Source of the DNA: Oscillospiraceae bacterium
GTDB taxonomy: Bacteria; Bacillota; Clostridia; Oscillospirales; Oscillospiraceae
Assembly (NCBI GenBank): GCA_017466215.1
Contig: JAFTUO010000082.1
Location: 1 to 48,102, forward strand
Reading direction: 5' to 3'
DNA length: 48,102 nt
This document shows positions 23,220 to 31,132 of the stretch, one piece after another; the stretch's first letter is position 1, and every line of letters starts with the position of its first letter. The position numbers and the translations under genes were made by a program. Below the pieces are notes generated by a model. The model saw only the letters and a program-made list of their open reading frames with translations. It ran no database searches and was not told the DNA's origin.

Positions 23220-23247
23220 ACTGGAAAATGGTTTTCGAGGTGAAATT

Positions 23248-23772
23248 ATGCGACTGACATTGGAAACGGAACGCTTGATCCTGCGGCCTTTCGTATTGAA
23301 TGATGCCGAGGAAATGTTTTATAGCTGGGCCAATGACCCGGAGGTTACCAAATATCTGACCTGGAATGCCCACGAAGATGTTGCGATCTCAAAGATGATC
23401 GTGGGCCAGTGGGTGGAGCAGTACGAAAAGCCGGAGCGGCTGAATTTTGCCATCGTACTGAAAGAAAACGGCAAGCTCATCGGCTGCATTGATGTGGTTG
23501 GCTACCTGGATGGCGTGCCGGTCATCGGCTATGCAATGAGCCGCGCCTACTGGGGCAACGGCTATATGACGGAATGCTGCCGCACCTTGCTTACCCTGCT
23601 GTTCGCCATTGGCCACAGCGAGGTCCGCATTGATGCCCAGGTGGAAAACCTCGGCTCTAATCGCGTGATCCAAAAATGCGGCGGCGAATTCCTGCGCACA
23701 GAGGAAGATGCAAGACCGCTGAAAAATGACACCGTAATGGTGAACAGATACGTTGTAAGGAGACCACAATGA
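23248..23772 (+). CDS. GNAT family N-acetyltransferase (RimJ/RimL type)
   Basis: 174 residues of the Acetyltransf_3 group: LETERLILRPFVLNDAEEMF at the start, WANDPEVTKYLTW, IGCIDVVGY, and the acetyl-CoA loop region near AYWGNGYMTECCRTLL. It acetylates an amine using acetyl-CoA; the acceptor (ribosomal protein N-terminus, amino sugar, antibiotic) is unknown. ATG 23248 has GAGGTGA 6 bases upstream and lies 29 bases after the promoter -10; an earlier in-frame start would lie upstream of the promoter. Its stop overlaps the next start by 4 bases (ATGA). Confidence 0.88.
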   Translation: MRLTLETERLILRPFVLNDAEEMFYSWANDPEVTKYLTWNAHEDVAISKMIVGQWVEQYEKPERLNFAIVLKENGKLIGCIDVVGYLDGVPVIGYAMSRAYWGNGYMTECCRTLLTLLFAIGHSEVRIDAQVENLGSNRVIQKCGGEFLRTEEDARPLKNDTVMVNRYVVRRPQ

Positions 23773-24323
23773 AGGCTTGGAAGCACTTTGTTACAATAAC
23801 ACGGCACCGCTGGCTGGTGCGGCAGGGCTGTTTTCGCATTGGACTGTATTGGCAGGGCTTGACCCACGATCTGTCCAAGTATTCGCCCACGGAGTTTTTG
23901 ACCGGCGCGAAATATTACCAGGGCGTCCGCAGCCCCAATGCCGCCGAGCGGGATGACAAGGGCTACAGCGAGGCCTGGATGCACCACAAGGGCCGCAACC
24001 GCCATCATTACGAATACTGGACGGATATGAACAAGGCTACCCGGGTCTATGAGCCGATCCCAATGCCCAGAAAGTATCTGGCGGAGATGGTGATGGACCG
24101 CAGAGCCGCCTGCAAGGTCTACCAGGGCAAGAAATATCACCCCAGCTCCGCGCTGGAGTATTTTGAAAAGAGCCGGGAGCGGGAGCTGATGCACCCTCAG
24201 ACCAAGCAGGAGCTGGGATACATCCTGACGATGCTGGCGGAAAAAGGGGAGAAGGAGACTTTCCGCTTCTTGAAGCAGGAAGTGCTGAAAGGCAAGCCCT
24301 TCCCGTGGGAAACAGAAAATTAA
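23769..24323 (+). CDS. DUF5662 family protein
   Basis: 184 residues. Conserved-looking strings are TRHRWLVRQGCFRIGLYWQG, LTHDLSKYSPTEF (about 32-44), AWMHHKGRNRHHYEYW (about 69-84) and MPRKYLAEMVMDR. The spaced HD and HH pairs suggest a helical metal-binding fold reminiscent of HD-domain proteins, as inference only; no activity is established for DUF5662 that I know of. Translation is coupled to the GNAT gene by the ATGA overlap, so the two may act in one process. Confidence 0.75.
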   Translation: MKAWKHFVTITRHRWLVRQGCFRIGLYWQGLTHDLSKYSPTEFLTGAKYYQGVRSPNAAERDDKGYSEAWMHHKGRNRHHYEYWTDMNKATRVYEPIPMPRKYLAEMVMDRRAACKVYQGKKYHPSSALEYFEKSRERELMHPQTKQELGYILTMLAEKGEKETFRFLKQEVLKGKPFPWETEN

Positions 24324-24325
24324 TA

Positions 24326-24360
24326 AACACCTAACCACAGATGTGGTTAGGTGTTCTTTT
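24326..24360 (+). terminator. Terminator of the GNAT-DUF5662 operon
   Basis: AACACCTAACCACA and TGTGGTTAGGTGTT form a 14-base perfect inverted repeat, followed by CTTTT, immediately past the stop codon. Confidence 0.88.
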
Positions 24361-24369
24361 ACAGATGAT

Positions 24370-24464
24370 GAGGGATTCGATTCAATCAAGGTGTCGCCGC
24401 CGTCTAGCCGGCGGCAAACAACAGTCCACCGGACTGTTGTATTTAGATGGGTTTGAATCCCTCT
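24370..24464. repeat. Palindromic MITE-like element with tRNA-3'-end-like ends
   Basis: Ends GAGGGATTCgattcaATC (24370-24387) and GATgggttTGAATCCCTC (24447-24464) are imperfect inverted repeats. Between them lie two perfect hairpins: GCCGCCG/CGGCGGC (24396-24415) and ACAACAGTCC/GGACTGTTGT (24418-24440). Both ends resemble a tRNA T arm, and the right end runs on into TTAACCA. No reading frame. Confidence 0.6.
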
Positions 24465-24476
24465 TAACCAGATGCT

Positions 24477-24513
24477 AAAAAATCCCTAACCGCAAATGCG
24501 GTCAGGGATTTTT
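24477..24513 (-). terminator. Terminator of tRNA-Gln
   Basis: AAAATCCCTAACCGC and GCGGTCAGGGATTTT pair (one mismatch) around AAAT; on the minus strand a T-run follows, just past the tRNA CCA. Confidence 0.85.
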
Positions 24514-24586
24514 GGCAGAGGATGAGGGATTCGAACCCCCGCGAACGGAGTCAGAGTCCGGTGTGCTACCGTTACACTAATCCTCT
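24513..24586 (-). tRNA. tRNA-Gln (anticodon CTG)
   Basis: A 74-nt tRNA with encoded CCA. Acceptor AGAGGAT pairs with ATCCTCT; discriminator G; D arm TAGTGTAACGGTAGCAC; anticodon loop CTCTGAC gives CTG, reading CAG (glutamine). The outer anticodon-stem pair is a C-T mismatch. It has its own promoter and terminator. Confidence 0.93.
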
Positions 24587-24617
24587 ATGTCGGCGTTATG
24601 CGCCAAGCACGGATATC

Positions 24618-24645
24618 ATTATACCTTTTTCTTGCTAAAAGTCAA
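24618..24645 (-). promoter_or_regulatory. Promoter of tRNA-Gln
   Basis: Minus strand TTGACT (24645-24640), 16 bp, TATAAT (24623-24618). Confidence 0.75.
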
Positions 24646-24723
24646 GCAATATTTTCCTCTTTTGAAAACTTTTTTCTCCCGGCCAAGACTAGCTTGCCCG
24701 GGAGAGTTTTCTTTATACAATTT

Positions 24724-25557
24724 TTATTCTACATTCAATGCAGCATTGTAGACCACATTTTTTGGCAGGTTCAGTTCTTTGGCAGTTTGTTTTACCGCAT
24801 CCTTGCGGGAAATGCCCTCTGCCATCAGCTGGGCGACACGGGAGACTGCGTCTTCAGCGGTGAATTGGGCCTTCTCCTGAGCCGGTGCGCCGGCAACTAC
24901 CAGCACAAATTCGCCCTTGGGAGGATTCTCGGTGTATTTTGCAACTGCTTCGCCCAGGGTGGTACGGACCACCTCTTCGTGGAGCTTGGTCAGCTCCCGG
25001 CAAAGACTGATGGGCCGGTCAGCGCCAAACACCGACGCCATATCCTCTAAGGTATTCAGAAGCTTATGGGGCGCTTCGTAGAAGATCATCGTGCGGGTCT
25101 CGCCGATCAGCGATTCCAAATGCTCCCGGCGGCTCTTTTTCGCAGTAGAGAGGAAACCCTCAAAGCAGAATCTGCCGGTGGTCTGACCGGAGATGCTCAG
25201 CGCTGTGATCACAGCGCAAGGGCCGGGGATGGCGCACACGGTGATGCCGTGCTGCGCACAAAGCATTACCAGCTCCTCGCCGGGGTCGGAAATAGCGGGA
25301 CTGCCCGCATCGGAGACCAATGCGCAGGTCTCACCTGCGAGAATTCTATCCAAGATCACATTGCCCTTAAAGGCCTTGTTATGCTCATAGTAGCTGACAA
25401 GGCTTTTTTTAATGCCCAGATGATTCAGTAGCTTCAGCGTTACCCGGGTGTCCTCCGCGGCGATGAAATCCGCACTTTCCAGCGTTTGCTTGCAGCGGAT
25501 GGAAATGTCGCCCAGATTGCCAATGGGGGTGGGGACGAGATATAGCATTCCGGCCAT
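24724..25557 (-). CDS. rsmI: 16S rRNA (cytidine(1402)-2'-O)-methyltransferase
   Basis: 277 residues of the RsmI/YraL family, tetrapyrrole-methylase fold. LYLVPTPIGNLGDISIR (about residues 5-21), AEDTRVTLKLLNHL, LVSDAGSPAISDPG (the SAM-binding loop), IPGPCAVITALSISG, FEGFLSTAKKSR and RELTKLHEE are classic. It methylates C1402 in the decoding centre. ATG 25557 follows AGGAGG at 7 bases; the gene begins 10 bases after the upstream methyltransferase, so the two are an operon. Confidence 0.95.
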   Translation of the reverse strand: MAGMLYLVPTPIGNLGDISIRCKQTLESADFIAAEDTRVTLKLLNHLGIKKSLVSYYEHNKAFKGNVILDRILAGETCALVSDAGSPAISDPGEELVMLCAQHGITVCAIPGPCAVITALSISGQTTGRFCFEGFLSTAKKSRREHLESLIGETRTMIFYEAPHKLLNTLEDMASVFGADRPISLCRELTKLHEEVVRTTLGEAVAKYTENPPKGEFVLVVAGAPAQEKAQFTAEDAVSRVAQLMAEGISRKDAVKQTAKELNLPKNVVYNAALNVE

Positions 25558-25567
25558 AAGTAGCCTC

Positions 25568-26257
25568 CTAAAGATGGTAAATTTTCTTGTAGCTGTCAGA
25601 GGGTGTGCCGTCTGCATTGTGCAGGCACAGCTCCTCCCAGATGAGCCCCGGCTTGCCGCCCTTTCTGCATTGCAGCAGGATCAGACTGACCTCGGAATTG
25701 GGATCGTGGCGCACAAGCCGCAGCCGTTTCGGCTCTAAGCCGGAGCTGACTGCGCAGGCGCAGATCTCTGCCAGCCGCTCGGGCTTGTGGACAAGATAGA
25801 AATCGCCGCCGTAGCGGGTCGCCCAGGCGGCCGCGGTGAAAAGCTCCTGGATCGTGCAGTTGTCATCCCGCCGGGCCTGTGGTGCGGTCTTGCTGGCAGG
25901 GCCGCCGGTAAAATAAGGGGGATTGGACACGCAGCAATGAAAGCTGCCGGCGCTGAATTGGCTGGGGATGCTGCGAAGATCCGCGCATATACTGAAAAGA
26001 CGGCCTTGCAGTGCGTTGCGCCGGATATTCTCCAAAGCGGCGTTATGAGCAGCCTCGCTCAGCTCAACGCCGGTAACAGCGCAATCGGCATCCTTCGCGC
26101 AAAGGAGAAGTCCCAGTGTGCCGCAGCCTGCGCCCAGATCCAGAACCCTGGCTTGCTTCGGCAGCCTGACAAAATCCGACAGCAGGATCGAATCTGTGCT
26201 TAAGGGGAACGTTCCGGGGGCGATATTCAGCGTGAAGCCGTTTTGCAGGTATTCCAT
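25568..26257 (-). CDS. TrmN6/YfiC-like tRNA (adenine-N6)-methyltransferase family protein
   Basis: 229 residues, class I methyltransferase: VLDLGAGCGTLGLLL motif I at about residues 38-52, acidic VTGVELSEAAH, and the NPPY motif of N6-adenine methylases (SNPPYF, about residue 110). Family members methylate A37 of tRNA1-Val in E. coli, and Firmicutes homologs commonly sit next to rsmI, as here; the exact target in this organism is inferred. ATG 26257 has CGGAGG 5 bases upstream. It lies 82 bases downstream of the ferredoxin gene, behind that gene's terminator. Confidence 0.9.
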   Translation of the reverse strand: MEYLQNGFTLNIAPGTFPLSTDSILLSDFVRLPKQARVLDLGAGCGTLGLLLCAKDADCAVTGVELSEAAHNAALENIRRNALQGRLFSICADLRSIPSQFSAGSFHCCVSNPPYFTGGPASKTAPQARRDDNCTIQELFTAAAWATRYGGDFYLVHKPERLAEICACAVSSGLEPKRLRLVRHDPNSEVSLILLQCRKGGKPGLIWEELCLHNADGTPSDSYKKIYHL

Positions 26258-26279
26258 AGCATCCTCCGTCGAACTTATA

Positions 26280-26324
26280 AAAAATCAGTCTGCGCCACCG
26301 GACACCGGTTCGCGCAGACTGACT
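26280..26324 (-). terminator. Terminator of the ferredoxin gene
   Basis: On the minus strand CAGTCTGCGC and GCGCAGACTG form a 10-bp stem with a smaller ACCGG/CCGGT pairing in the loop, then ATTTTTT. It stands between the ferredoxin and the TrmN6-like gene. Confidence 0.85.
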
Positions 26325-26339
26325 GCGGATTCAGATGAA

Positions 26340-26510
26340 TCAGCCTTCCTCGATAGCTTCAGTGGGGCAGCCGTCAGCACAAGCGCCACAGCTAACGCAG
26401 ATGTCAGCGTCGATGACGTACTTGTCTTCGCCCTCGGAAATAGCCTCGACGGGGCAGTTGTCAGCGCAAGCGCCGCACTTGACACAAGCATCAGTGATAT
26501 TGTAAGCCAT
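26340..26510 (-). CDS. Ferredoxin with two [4Fe-4S] clusters
   Basis: 56 residues, the size of clostridial 2[4Fe-4S] ferredoxins. Eight cysteines at 9, 12, 15, 19 and 38, 41, 44, 48 make two CxxCxxCxxxCP motifs (CVKCGACADNCP and CVSCGACADGCP). It carries electrons at low potential in anaerobic metabolism. ATG 26510 has TTGGAGG 8 bases upstream; an upstream in-frame ATG (26594) has no site and lies before the promoter. Monocistronic. Confidence 0.95.
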   Translation of the reverse strand: MAYNITDACVKCGACADNCPVEAISEGEDKYVIDADICVSCGACADGCPTEAIEEG

Positions 26511-26566
26511 GAATCTTTCCTCCAATATATGTTTTTGCGCATTTGCGAAACACGCTATGCAACTAT

Positions 26567-26594
26567 ATTCTAACACGGTTTTTGAAAAATGCAA
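26567..26594 (-). promoter_or_regulatory. Promoter of the ferredoxin gene
   Basis: Minus strand TTGCAT (26594-26589), 16 bp, TAGAAT (26572-26567). Confidence 0.6.
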
Positions 26595-26667
26595 TTCCTT
26601 TTTTTAAAAAGATTCGTATATTTTTTGAAAGTCGTGTCCAGAATCTTCGGATAAGGAGGGGATTGCT

Positions 26668-28992
26668 ATGCGTTACACCCGGGAGGCCGACGAATTACTG
26701 CGCGCTGCATTTTCTCAGGCTCGCAGGAGAGGACATAGCTATGTGGGCAGCGAACATATTCTGCTGGCGATGCTGGAAGGAAGCAGCTGGCCAGGGCGGA
26801 TATTAAGCGGTGCAGGTCTGGATCCTGCTATGACGGGCCAGATGGCATCGCTTTTGTATGGCGTGGGAACGGCCAGGCTGCCGCTGCCGCAGGGGTTTAC
26901 CGGATCGGCACGCAAAATATTGCATCTTGCAGGCAAGGAAGCTCTGCGGCTGGGCAGCAGGGAAGTGGACAGCACGCATCTGCTGCTGGCGCTGCTGCGC
27001 TGCCGCAAAACGGCGGCGTTGGAGCTGTTATGCATTGCGCAGGTGGATGCAGACGAGGTATTTACACGGACGGTGGATTATCTGCAATGGCAAAGAGCAG
27101 AGCCGGTGAAGCAAAAAAAGGAGGCGGTAGCTACGAAACTGTTGGAACAATTCAGCGAGGATCTGATCTTGAAGGCGTCTGGTATGGATCCGGTGATCGG
27201 AAGAGATCGGGAAATTGATATGGTGATCGGGATCTTGAGCCGGAAGAACAAGAATAACCCTGCGCTGATCGGCGAGCCGGGGGTGGGCAAGACGGCCATT
27301 GCTGAGGGGCTTGCCCAGCGAATGGCGATGGGCAATGTGCCGCCCCAGCTGAAGGATAAGCGGCTCATCAGCCTGAATATGGCAAATTTGGTGGCGGGTA
27401 CAAAGTACCGGGGTGAGTTTGAGGAGCGGCTGCGGGATGTGCTGTCGGAAATTAAGCGCAATGGGGATGTGAGCCTTTTTGTGGATGAAATGCACACCAT
27501 CGTCGGTGCAGGCGCGGCAGAGGGCGCAATTGATGCCGCCAATATCTTCAAGCCTGCGCTGGGCCGGGGCGAACTGCAGATGCTGGGCGCCACCACATTG
27601 ACGGAGTACAGAAAGTTTATCGAGAAAGACCCGGCATTGGACCGAAGATTCCGGCCTGTGATGGTGGAGCAGCCCTCTGCAGAAGCAACGGTGGCTATTT
27701 TGCGGGGCTTGAAGCCGGGGTTGGAGCGGCATCATCATATGCGCATCAGTGAGGAGGCCATCAGCGAAGCTATCCGGCTGTCGGTGCGGTATTTGCCGGA
27801 TCTGTATCTGCCGGATAAGGCCATCGACCTGCTGGATGAGGGAGCTTCCCACGCCAGAATGGAGGAGCTGCACCAGAGCAAGAGTGGCACTTCCCGGCAG
27901 GAACTGGAGCAGGAGCTGAATGAGGCGGTCCGGGAGAGTAAGTTTGAAAAAGCGGCAGAATTGCGGGATAAAATGCAGAAGCTGGCATCCCGGGGCAGCC
28001 TAGGGCGCAGCCGCAGCGTCAGCGGTGCTGATGTGGCCTGGGCGGTGTCTGCAAGGACCGGCATCCCGGTGGGGCGCCTGACAGCCAACGAGCGGGAGAA
28101 GCTGCTGCACTTAGAGCAGCGGTTGGAAGAAAAAGTCGTCGGGCAGAAAGAAGCGGTCCAGGCGGTGGCAGAGGCGGTGCGGCGGGGCTTTGCCGGCATC
28201 CGGGATGCGGATCGGCCGGTGGCTTGCTTGCTGTTTACCGGGCCTACCGGCGTGGGCAAGACGGAGCTTTGCCGGGCACTGGCAGAGGAGCTGTTTGGCA
28301 GTAAGGATGCGATGATCCGTCTGGATATGACGGAATATATGGAGAAGCATTCTGTTTCCCGGCTGATCGGTGCGCCTCCCGGCTATGTGGGCTACGAGGA
28401 GGGCGGCAAACTGACGGAGGCGGTGCGCAGAAAGCCCTACTGCCTGGTGCTGATGGATGAGCTGGAAAAGGCCCATCCGGATGTAACCGGAATATTGCTG
28501 CAGATTATGGAGGAGGGACAACTGACGGACTCCAACGGCCGCACAGTCAGCTTCCGCAATGCCATCGTGGTGATGACCTCCAATGTGGGCGGTCAGCTTC
28601 GGGGCGACGGCTTGGGCTTCTGCCCGGCAGGGAAGGCGAAGGAAACGGAGGCTGCCCTGAGCCATACCTTTACCCCAGAGTTTCTGGGAAGACTGGACAG
28701 GATCGTTTGCTTTGCACCCTTAAGCGACAGCGCGATGGAAGCGATCGCCCAGAAATATCTGACCCAGCTGCAGCAGCGGATGCAGGTATCCGGCGTGCAG
28801 CTGATTCTGCCAAAGGACCTGGCGCAGCATTTGGGCAAGAGATGCAGCGCCAAGGACGGCGCCCGGCATATGCGAAGGATCGTGGAGCAGAAGGTGGAGG
28901 GCGCGCTGTCGGATTATCTGATCAACACAAGCAAAAAATACACCAAAATTCAGGGCGTTCTGAAAGGGGAGGAGCTGTCGTTCCATTCCTGA
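26668..28992 (+). CDS. clpC: ATP-dependent Clp protease ATP-binding subunit, ClpC type
   Basis: 774 residues, class I Clp ATPase. Residues about 1-140 form a diverged Clp N domain (FSQARRRGHSYVGSEHILLAML). The first AAA module has Walker A GEPGVGKTA and Walker B LFVDEMH; a short middle region has a UVR-like helix (NEAVRESKFEKAAELRDKMQKL, split at KF), the ClpC mark. The second module has GPTGVGKTE and LMDELEKAHPD, and GLGF is a plausible ClpP-binding loop. It unfolds proteins for ClpP. No mcsA, mcsB or ctsR lies next to it, so it is outside the usual B. subtilis operon. ATG 26668 has AAGGAGGGG 7 bases upstream. Confidence 0.9.
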   Translation: MRYTREADELLRAAFSQARRRGHSYVGSEHILLAMLEGSSWPGRILSGAGLDPAMTGQMASLLYGVGTARLPLPQGFTGSARKILHLAGKEALRLGSREVDSTHLLLALLRCRKTAALELLCIAQVDADEVFTRTVDYLQWQRAEPVKQKKEAVATKLLEQFSEDLILKASGMDPVIGRDREIDMVIGILSRKNKNNPALIGEPGVGKTAIAEGLAQRMAMGNVPPQLKDKRLISLNMANLVAGTKYRGEFEERLRDVLSEIKRNGDVSLFVDEMHTIVGAGAAEGAIDAANIFKPALGRGELQMLGATTLTEYRKFIEKDPALDRRFRPVMVEQPSAEATVAILRGLKPGLERHHHMRISEEAISEAIRLSVRYLPDLYLPDKAIDLLDEGASHARMEELHQSKSGTSRQELEQELNEAVRESKFEKAAELRDKMQKLASRGSLGRSRSVSGADVAWAVSARTGIPVGRLTANEREKLLHLEQRLEEKVVGQKEAVQAVAEAVRRGFAGIRDADRPVACLLFTGPTGVGKTELCRALAEELFGSKDAMIRLDMTEYMEKHSVSRLIGAPPGYVGYEEGGKLTEAVRRKPYCLVLMDELEKAHPDVTGILLQIMEEGQLTDSNGRTVSFRNAIVVMTSNVGGQLRGDGLGFCPAGKAKETEAALSHTFTPEFLGRLDRIVCFAPLSDSAMEAIAQKYLTQLQQRMQVSGVQLILPKDLAQHLGKRCSAKDGARHMRRIVEQKVEGALSDYLINTSKKYTKIQGVLKGEELSFHS

Positions 28993-29079
28993 CAGGCCTT
29001 GGCTATATCGAACAAATGTGCAAAAATTAGAATTTCACCGGTTTTTTGCAAAAAAATGTGAAAAAAATGTAAAAAAAGG

Positions 29080-29108
29080 TTGATTTTTTGAAAAGCAGGG
29101 TTTATACT
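29080..29108 (+). promoter_or_regulatory. Promoter of the division and cell-wall cluster (mraZ)
   Basis: TTGATT (29080-29085), 17 bp, TATACT (29103-29108), 59 bases ahead of mraZ. Confidence 0.65.
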
Positions 29109-29116
29109 GATGTTAC

Positions 29117-29151
29117 GTGGAGCAAAATGGTTGCAAAGTGGAGCAAAATGG
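29117..29151 (+). promoter_or_regulatory. Tandem MraZ boxes
   Basis: GTGGAGCAAAATGG occurs twice, at 29117-29130 and 29138-29151, 21 bp apart (two helical turns), just after the expected transcript start. Tandem GTGG-type boxes ahead of mraZ are the known binding pattern of MraZ, so this is very probably an autoregulatory operator. Confidence 0.8.
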
Positions 29152-29166
29152 AGGAGGTGAGCCACG

Positions 29167-29595
29167 ATGATCGGTAAATTCCCTGCAAAACTGGATGATA
29201 AGAATCGTTTGTTCGTTCCTGCGAAGCTGCGTATGGAGCTGACCGGCAGTTTCTATGTAACTCTGGGCGTCAACTGCGGTCATCGTTGCCTGACCGTTTA
29301 TACTGCCGAGGATTGGCAGACCCTTAGCGACAATTACAACCAGCTGCCCATCTCCCAGAAGGGCGCAGCCACCAGCCTGATCTTTATGAACGCTGCGATG
29401 TGCGAGCCCGACAAGCAGTTCCGCTTCACCCTGACTCAGAATCTTCTGGATTATGCCGGCATCAGCCGCGATGTTACCATCGTCGGCAGGGCAGGGCAGG
29501 CCGAGATCTGGGACACCGAAGAGTTCGCTGCCTTTGAAGCAGAGAATCTTACCCCTGAGAAGCTCCTGGCGTCTCTGGAGGCCATTGGCCTATGA
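29167..29595 (+). CDS. mraZ: Division/cell wall cluster transcriptional repressor MraZ
   Basis: 142 residues, the standard length, with two AbrB-like swapped-hairpin halves. Each half shows the D-x-x-x-R core: KLDDKNRLFVPAKLR at about 8-22 and QFRFTLTQNLLDYAGI in the second. It binds repeat boxes in its own promoter as a ring-shaped oligomer; such boxes are visible just upstream. First gene of the cluster; its stop overlaps the rsmH start by 4 bases (ATGA). GAGGAGGTGAG lies 7 bases before ATG 29167. Confidence 0.95.
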   Translation: MIGKFPAKLDDKNRLFVPAKLRMELTGSFYVTLGVNCGHRCLTVYTAEDWQTLSDNYNQLPISQKGAATSLIFMNAAMCEPDKQFRFTLTQNLLDYAGISRDVTIVGRAGQAEIWDTEEFAAFEAENLTPEKLLASLEAIGL

Positions 29596-30527
29596 CGGAG
29601 TTTCATCACATTTCTGTCCTGCTGAATGAATGCCTGGACGGATTGAATATCAAAGAAGACGGCATTTATGTGGACGGCACGCTGGGCGGCGCGGGACATT
29701 CCAGTGAAGTAGCCAAGCGGCTGACCACCGGCCGGCTCATCGGCATTGATCGCGATCCCATCGCGTTAAAGGCGGCAGGGGAGCGGTTAAAGCCCTATGC
29801 AGACCGGGTAACGCTGGTCCACAGCAATTTCAGCCAGATCAGCAAGGTGCTGGACGATCTTGGCATTGACGGCGTAGACGGCATTCTGCTGGATCTTGGC
29901 GTATCGTCTCCCCAGCTGGATGACGGTGACCGGGGCTTTTCCTATATGGTGGATGCGCCGCTGGATATGCGTATGGACAACGGCGAGCTGCTGACCGCCC
30001 ACACCATCGTCAACACCTGGTCTTACGAAGAATTAAGACGAATCCTCTTTGATTACGGTGAGGAGCGCTATGCGCCCCAGATCGCGGCAAATATCTGCCG
30101 CCGCAGAGAGGAAAAAACCATCAATACCACTCTGGAGTTGGTGGACGTGATCCGCTCAGCGATGCCCAGTGCAGCACTTCGGGAAAAGCAGCACCCGGCA
30201 AAGCGGTCGTTTCAGGCCTTCCGCATCGCGGTCAACGATGAGCTGGGCGCTGTACGCAAGGTGATGGACGCGGCGATCCCGAAGCTGAATCCCGGCGGAC
30301 GGCTTGCCATCATCACATTCCACTCTCTGGAAGACCGGATCGTGAAAAACGGTATGGCGGATGCCGCCAAGGGCTGCACCTGCCCGCCCAATTTCCCGGT
30401 GTGCGTGTGCGGCAAGAAGCCGAAAGTAAAGCTGATCACCAGAAAGCCGGTTATCGCCGGCGACGAGGAGCTGGAGCTTAACCCCAGATCCCGCAGCGCA
30501 AAGCTTCGGGTTTGTGAGAAGATATAA
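29592..30527 (+). CDS. rsmH: 16S rRNA (cytosine(1402)-N4)-methyltransferase
   Basis: 311 residues, typical MraW/RsmH: HISVLLNECLDGL at the start, VDGTLGGAGHSSEVAKRL (SAM site, about 25-42), DLGVSSPQLDDGDRGFSY, and the late FHSLEDRIVKN. It methylates N4 of C1402, the same nucleotide whose ribose is methylated by RsmI, also in this window. Translation is coupled to mraZ. A CTCPPNFPVCVCG cysteine cluster near the end is usual for the family. Confidence 0.96.
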   Translation: MTEFHHISVLLNECLDGLNIKEDGIYVDGTLGGAGHSSEVAKRLTTGRLIGIDRDPIALKAAGERLKPYADRVTLVHSNFSQISKVLDDLGIDGVDGILLDLGVSSPQLDDGDRGFSYMVDAPLDMRMDNGELLTAHTIVNTWSYEELRRILFDYGEERYAPQIAANICRRREEKTINTTLELVDVIRSAMPSAALREKQHPAKRSFQAFRIAVNDELGAVRKVMDAAIPKLNPGGRLAIITFHSLEDRIVKNGMADAAKGCTCPPNFPVCVCGKKPKVKLITRKPVIAGDEELELNPRSRSAKLRVCEKI

Positions 30528-30555
30528 ACCTTTAAAATACAAAGGAGTGAGGTAA

Positions 30556-31029
30556 GTGGCAAGAAAAGCAGAAGTTCGCTACATTAATTTCTATAATGCC
30601 GGCAGCTCCGCTTACAAGTTGGATACAATGCCCACTCCCAAGAAAAACCAGGCGCAGCCTTTGCCGAAGCAGCGCAAGCCCAGAAAGATCCTGCTGCGGG
30701 TAGATCCCATTGCAGTCGCTGGCGTTTTTCTTGCTTTTGTTATGCTGATTATGATGGTAGTTGGCTTGTTCCAGCTGGGCAGCGCCAAGCGCCAGGCCGC
30801 ACAGATGCAGTCCTATGTGCTGCAGCTGCAGGCGGAAAATAAGAAGCTGGATGCGCAGTATCGGGCAGGCTTCGATCCCGAGGAGATCCGCCAGATCGCC
30901 ACGCAGATGGGTATGATCCCCATTGAGCAGGCCCAGCACATTCAGATCACCGTACCGGTTACTGAGCCGGTGCAAGAGCCCACTGTGTGGGAAACTGTTT
31001 ATACATTTCTTGTAGGCTTGTTTGCATAA
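30556..31029 (+). CDS. ftsL: FtsL/DivIC-like septum protein
   Basis: 157 residues: a basic cytoplasmic N-terminus of about 50 residues, one membrane span (IAVAGVFLAFVMLIMMVVGLF, broken at FV, about 55-75), then a coiled coil (AQMQSYVLQLQAENKKLDAQY) and a DPEEIRQIATQMGMIP-like end typical of FtsL/DivIC proteins. Position between rsmH and the PBP gene identifies it as FtsL, a bitopic division protein that bridges FtsQ and FtsW/FtsI. The start is GTG 30556, with AAAGGAGTGAGG upstream. Confidence 0.85.
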   Translation: MARKAEVRYINFYNAGSSAYKLDTMPTPKKNQAQPLPKQRKPRKILLRVDPIAVAGVFLAFVMLIMMVVGLFQLGSAKRQAAQMQSYVLQLQAENKKLDAQYRAGFDPEEIRQIATQMGMIPIEQAQHIQITVPVTEPVQEPTVWETVYTFLVGLFA

Positions 31030-31132
31030 ACCAAGCCACCGGCAATACTATGGTATTAGCAGCTGCAATGGGCAGCGAGGGGTTCCCTTGCTGCCCATTT
31101 GATGATTGCATACCCAGAAAGGCCGGTGTTCT

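Noticed and set aside
24366..24470. CRISPR-like or second tRNA gene from the repeated GAGGGATTC strings
   Set aside because: No regular repeat-spacer pattern and no complete cloverleaf; better read as a palindromic element.
24677..24705. Hairpin CTCCCGG...CCGGGAG past rsmI as its terminator
   Set aside because: On the minus strand it is followed by A rather than T; the T-run lies on the other strand, where no gene needs it. Possibly a stability hairpin, left unannotated.
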